Source: Roseibium aggregatum IAM 12614 (GTDB lineage: Bacteria; Pseudomonadota; Alphaproteobacteria; Rhizobiales; Stappiaceae). From it: a DNA stretch of 64,000 bases. Location: assembly GCF_000168975.1 (NCBI RefSeq), contig NZ_AAUW01000002.1, positions 310,001-374,000 on the forward strand, written 5' to 3'. The position numbers and the translations under genes were made by a program. The notes under the pieces were generated by a model. It was given only the letters and a program-made list of their open reading frames with translations. It had not been told where the DNA came from and made no database searches. Shown one piece after another: positions 63,803-64,000 of the stretch. How positions within the stretch are numbered: the first letter of the stretch is position 1; the number at the start of each line of letters is the position of its first letter.

Positions 63803-64000
63803 TCACCACAATCCCGACGTTTGAGGCATTGTTCAGCTCGAGTTGCTGGGCGGCTTTCGAAAGATCTTCGAAGCGGGTCTTCTTCATGCGGGCGACCAGC
63901 AGCACCGACTGTGCGACACTGCCGAGGCGGCATGCCACATCGTCACACAGCACAGGCGGGCAATCGACCACGATCAATGAATACTTGCGGCGCAGGACGC
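63792..64000 (-). CDS. BY-kinase/Wzz-type ATPase, C-terminal fragment
   Basis: Partial gene running off the right edge. The remaining 69 or so residues include the Walker-type LIVVDCPPVLCDDVACRLGS and VLLVARMKKTRFEDLSKAA, as in bacterial tyrosine kinases that control chain length and export. The end (NNASNVGIVVNDG) has no tyrosine cluster, unlike many BY-kinases, so it may be a cluster-less or two-protein form. It is the first visible gene of the exopolysaccharide unit and overlaps the lyase gene. Confidence 0.75.
   Translation of the reverse strand, partial: VLRRKYSLIVVDCPPVLCDDVACRLGSVAQSVLLVARMKKTRFEDLSKAAQQLELNNASNVGIVVNDG

Overview
The window looks like chromosomal DNA of a GC-rich marine alphaproteobacterium, probably Stappiaceae (Roseibium/Labrenzia-like). 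I infer this from family content only: a TakP-type TRAP system, a ScfR-type fatty-acyl regulator, BCCT transport, an ExoF-like exporter and densely packed GC-rich genes. No tRNA, rRNA, CRISPR array or replication origin was seen.

Layout. 1-4545: TRAP transporter for a small (oxo)acid, divergent from a Cache-domain histidine kinase and its LuxR/NarL-type response regulator. 4566-23910: mostly housekeeping and accessory single genes. These include a class I amidotransferase hydrolase, a ZevA-ZevB-like metal permease fusion, leucine dehydrogenase, a CobW metallochaperone operon, an aminotransferase, a PAS/GAF diguanylate cyclase, a universal stress protein with a BCCT osmolyte carrier, a LacI regulator, an OmpA lipoprotein, an L,D-transpeptidase and an alkyltransferase. 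Two copies of a TA-flanked MITE-like repeat lie at 4566 and 20737.

23959-30929 is the most remarkable part. It is a co-directional three-gene cassette encoding a trypsin-like protease with a degenerate STAND module, a STAND NTPase, and a trypsin-like protease fused to an HNH/NUC-type DNA/RNA non-specific nuclease. It reads as a biological-conflict (defence or programmed-death) system in which nucleotide-dependent sensing, proteolysis and a nuclease effector are combined.

31314-39892: small regulators and transporters, a creatininase-family hydrolase and a ScfR regulator. 39960-41199: an IS110-family element sitting inside a compound palindromic repeat, with a leader of the size expected for a bridge RNA.

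41239-52826: a sugar/polyol uptake and catabolism locus. An ABC importer (binding protein, two-NBD ATPase, one permease), a SorC regulator, an aldo/keto reductase, a GlpD-like dehydrogenase, a class I aldolase and an FGGY kinase are read as one unit, with a GMC oxidoreductase downstream. 53432-64000: an ATP-grasp/HAD pair followed by an exopolysaccharide operon. That operon holds a tyrosine kinase end, a beta-helix lyase, a flippase, a polymerase, an ExoF-like exporter, two glycosyltransferases and a sulfotransferase, which suggests a sulfated polymer.
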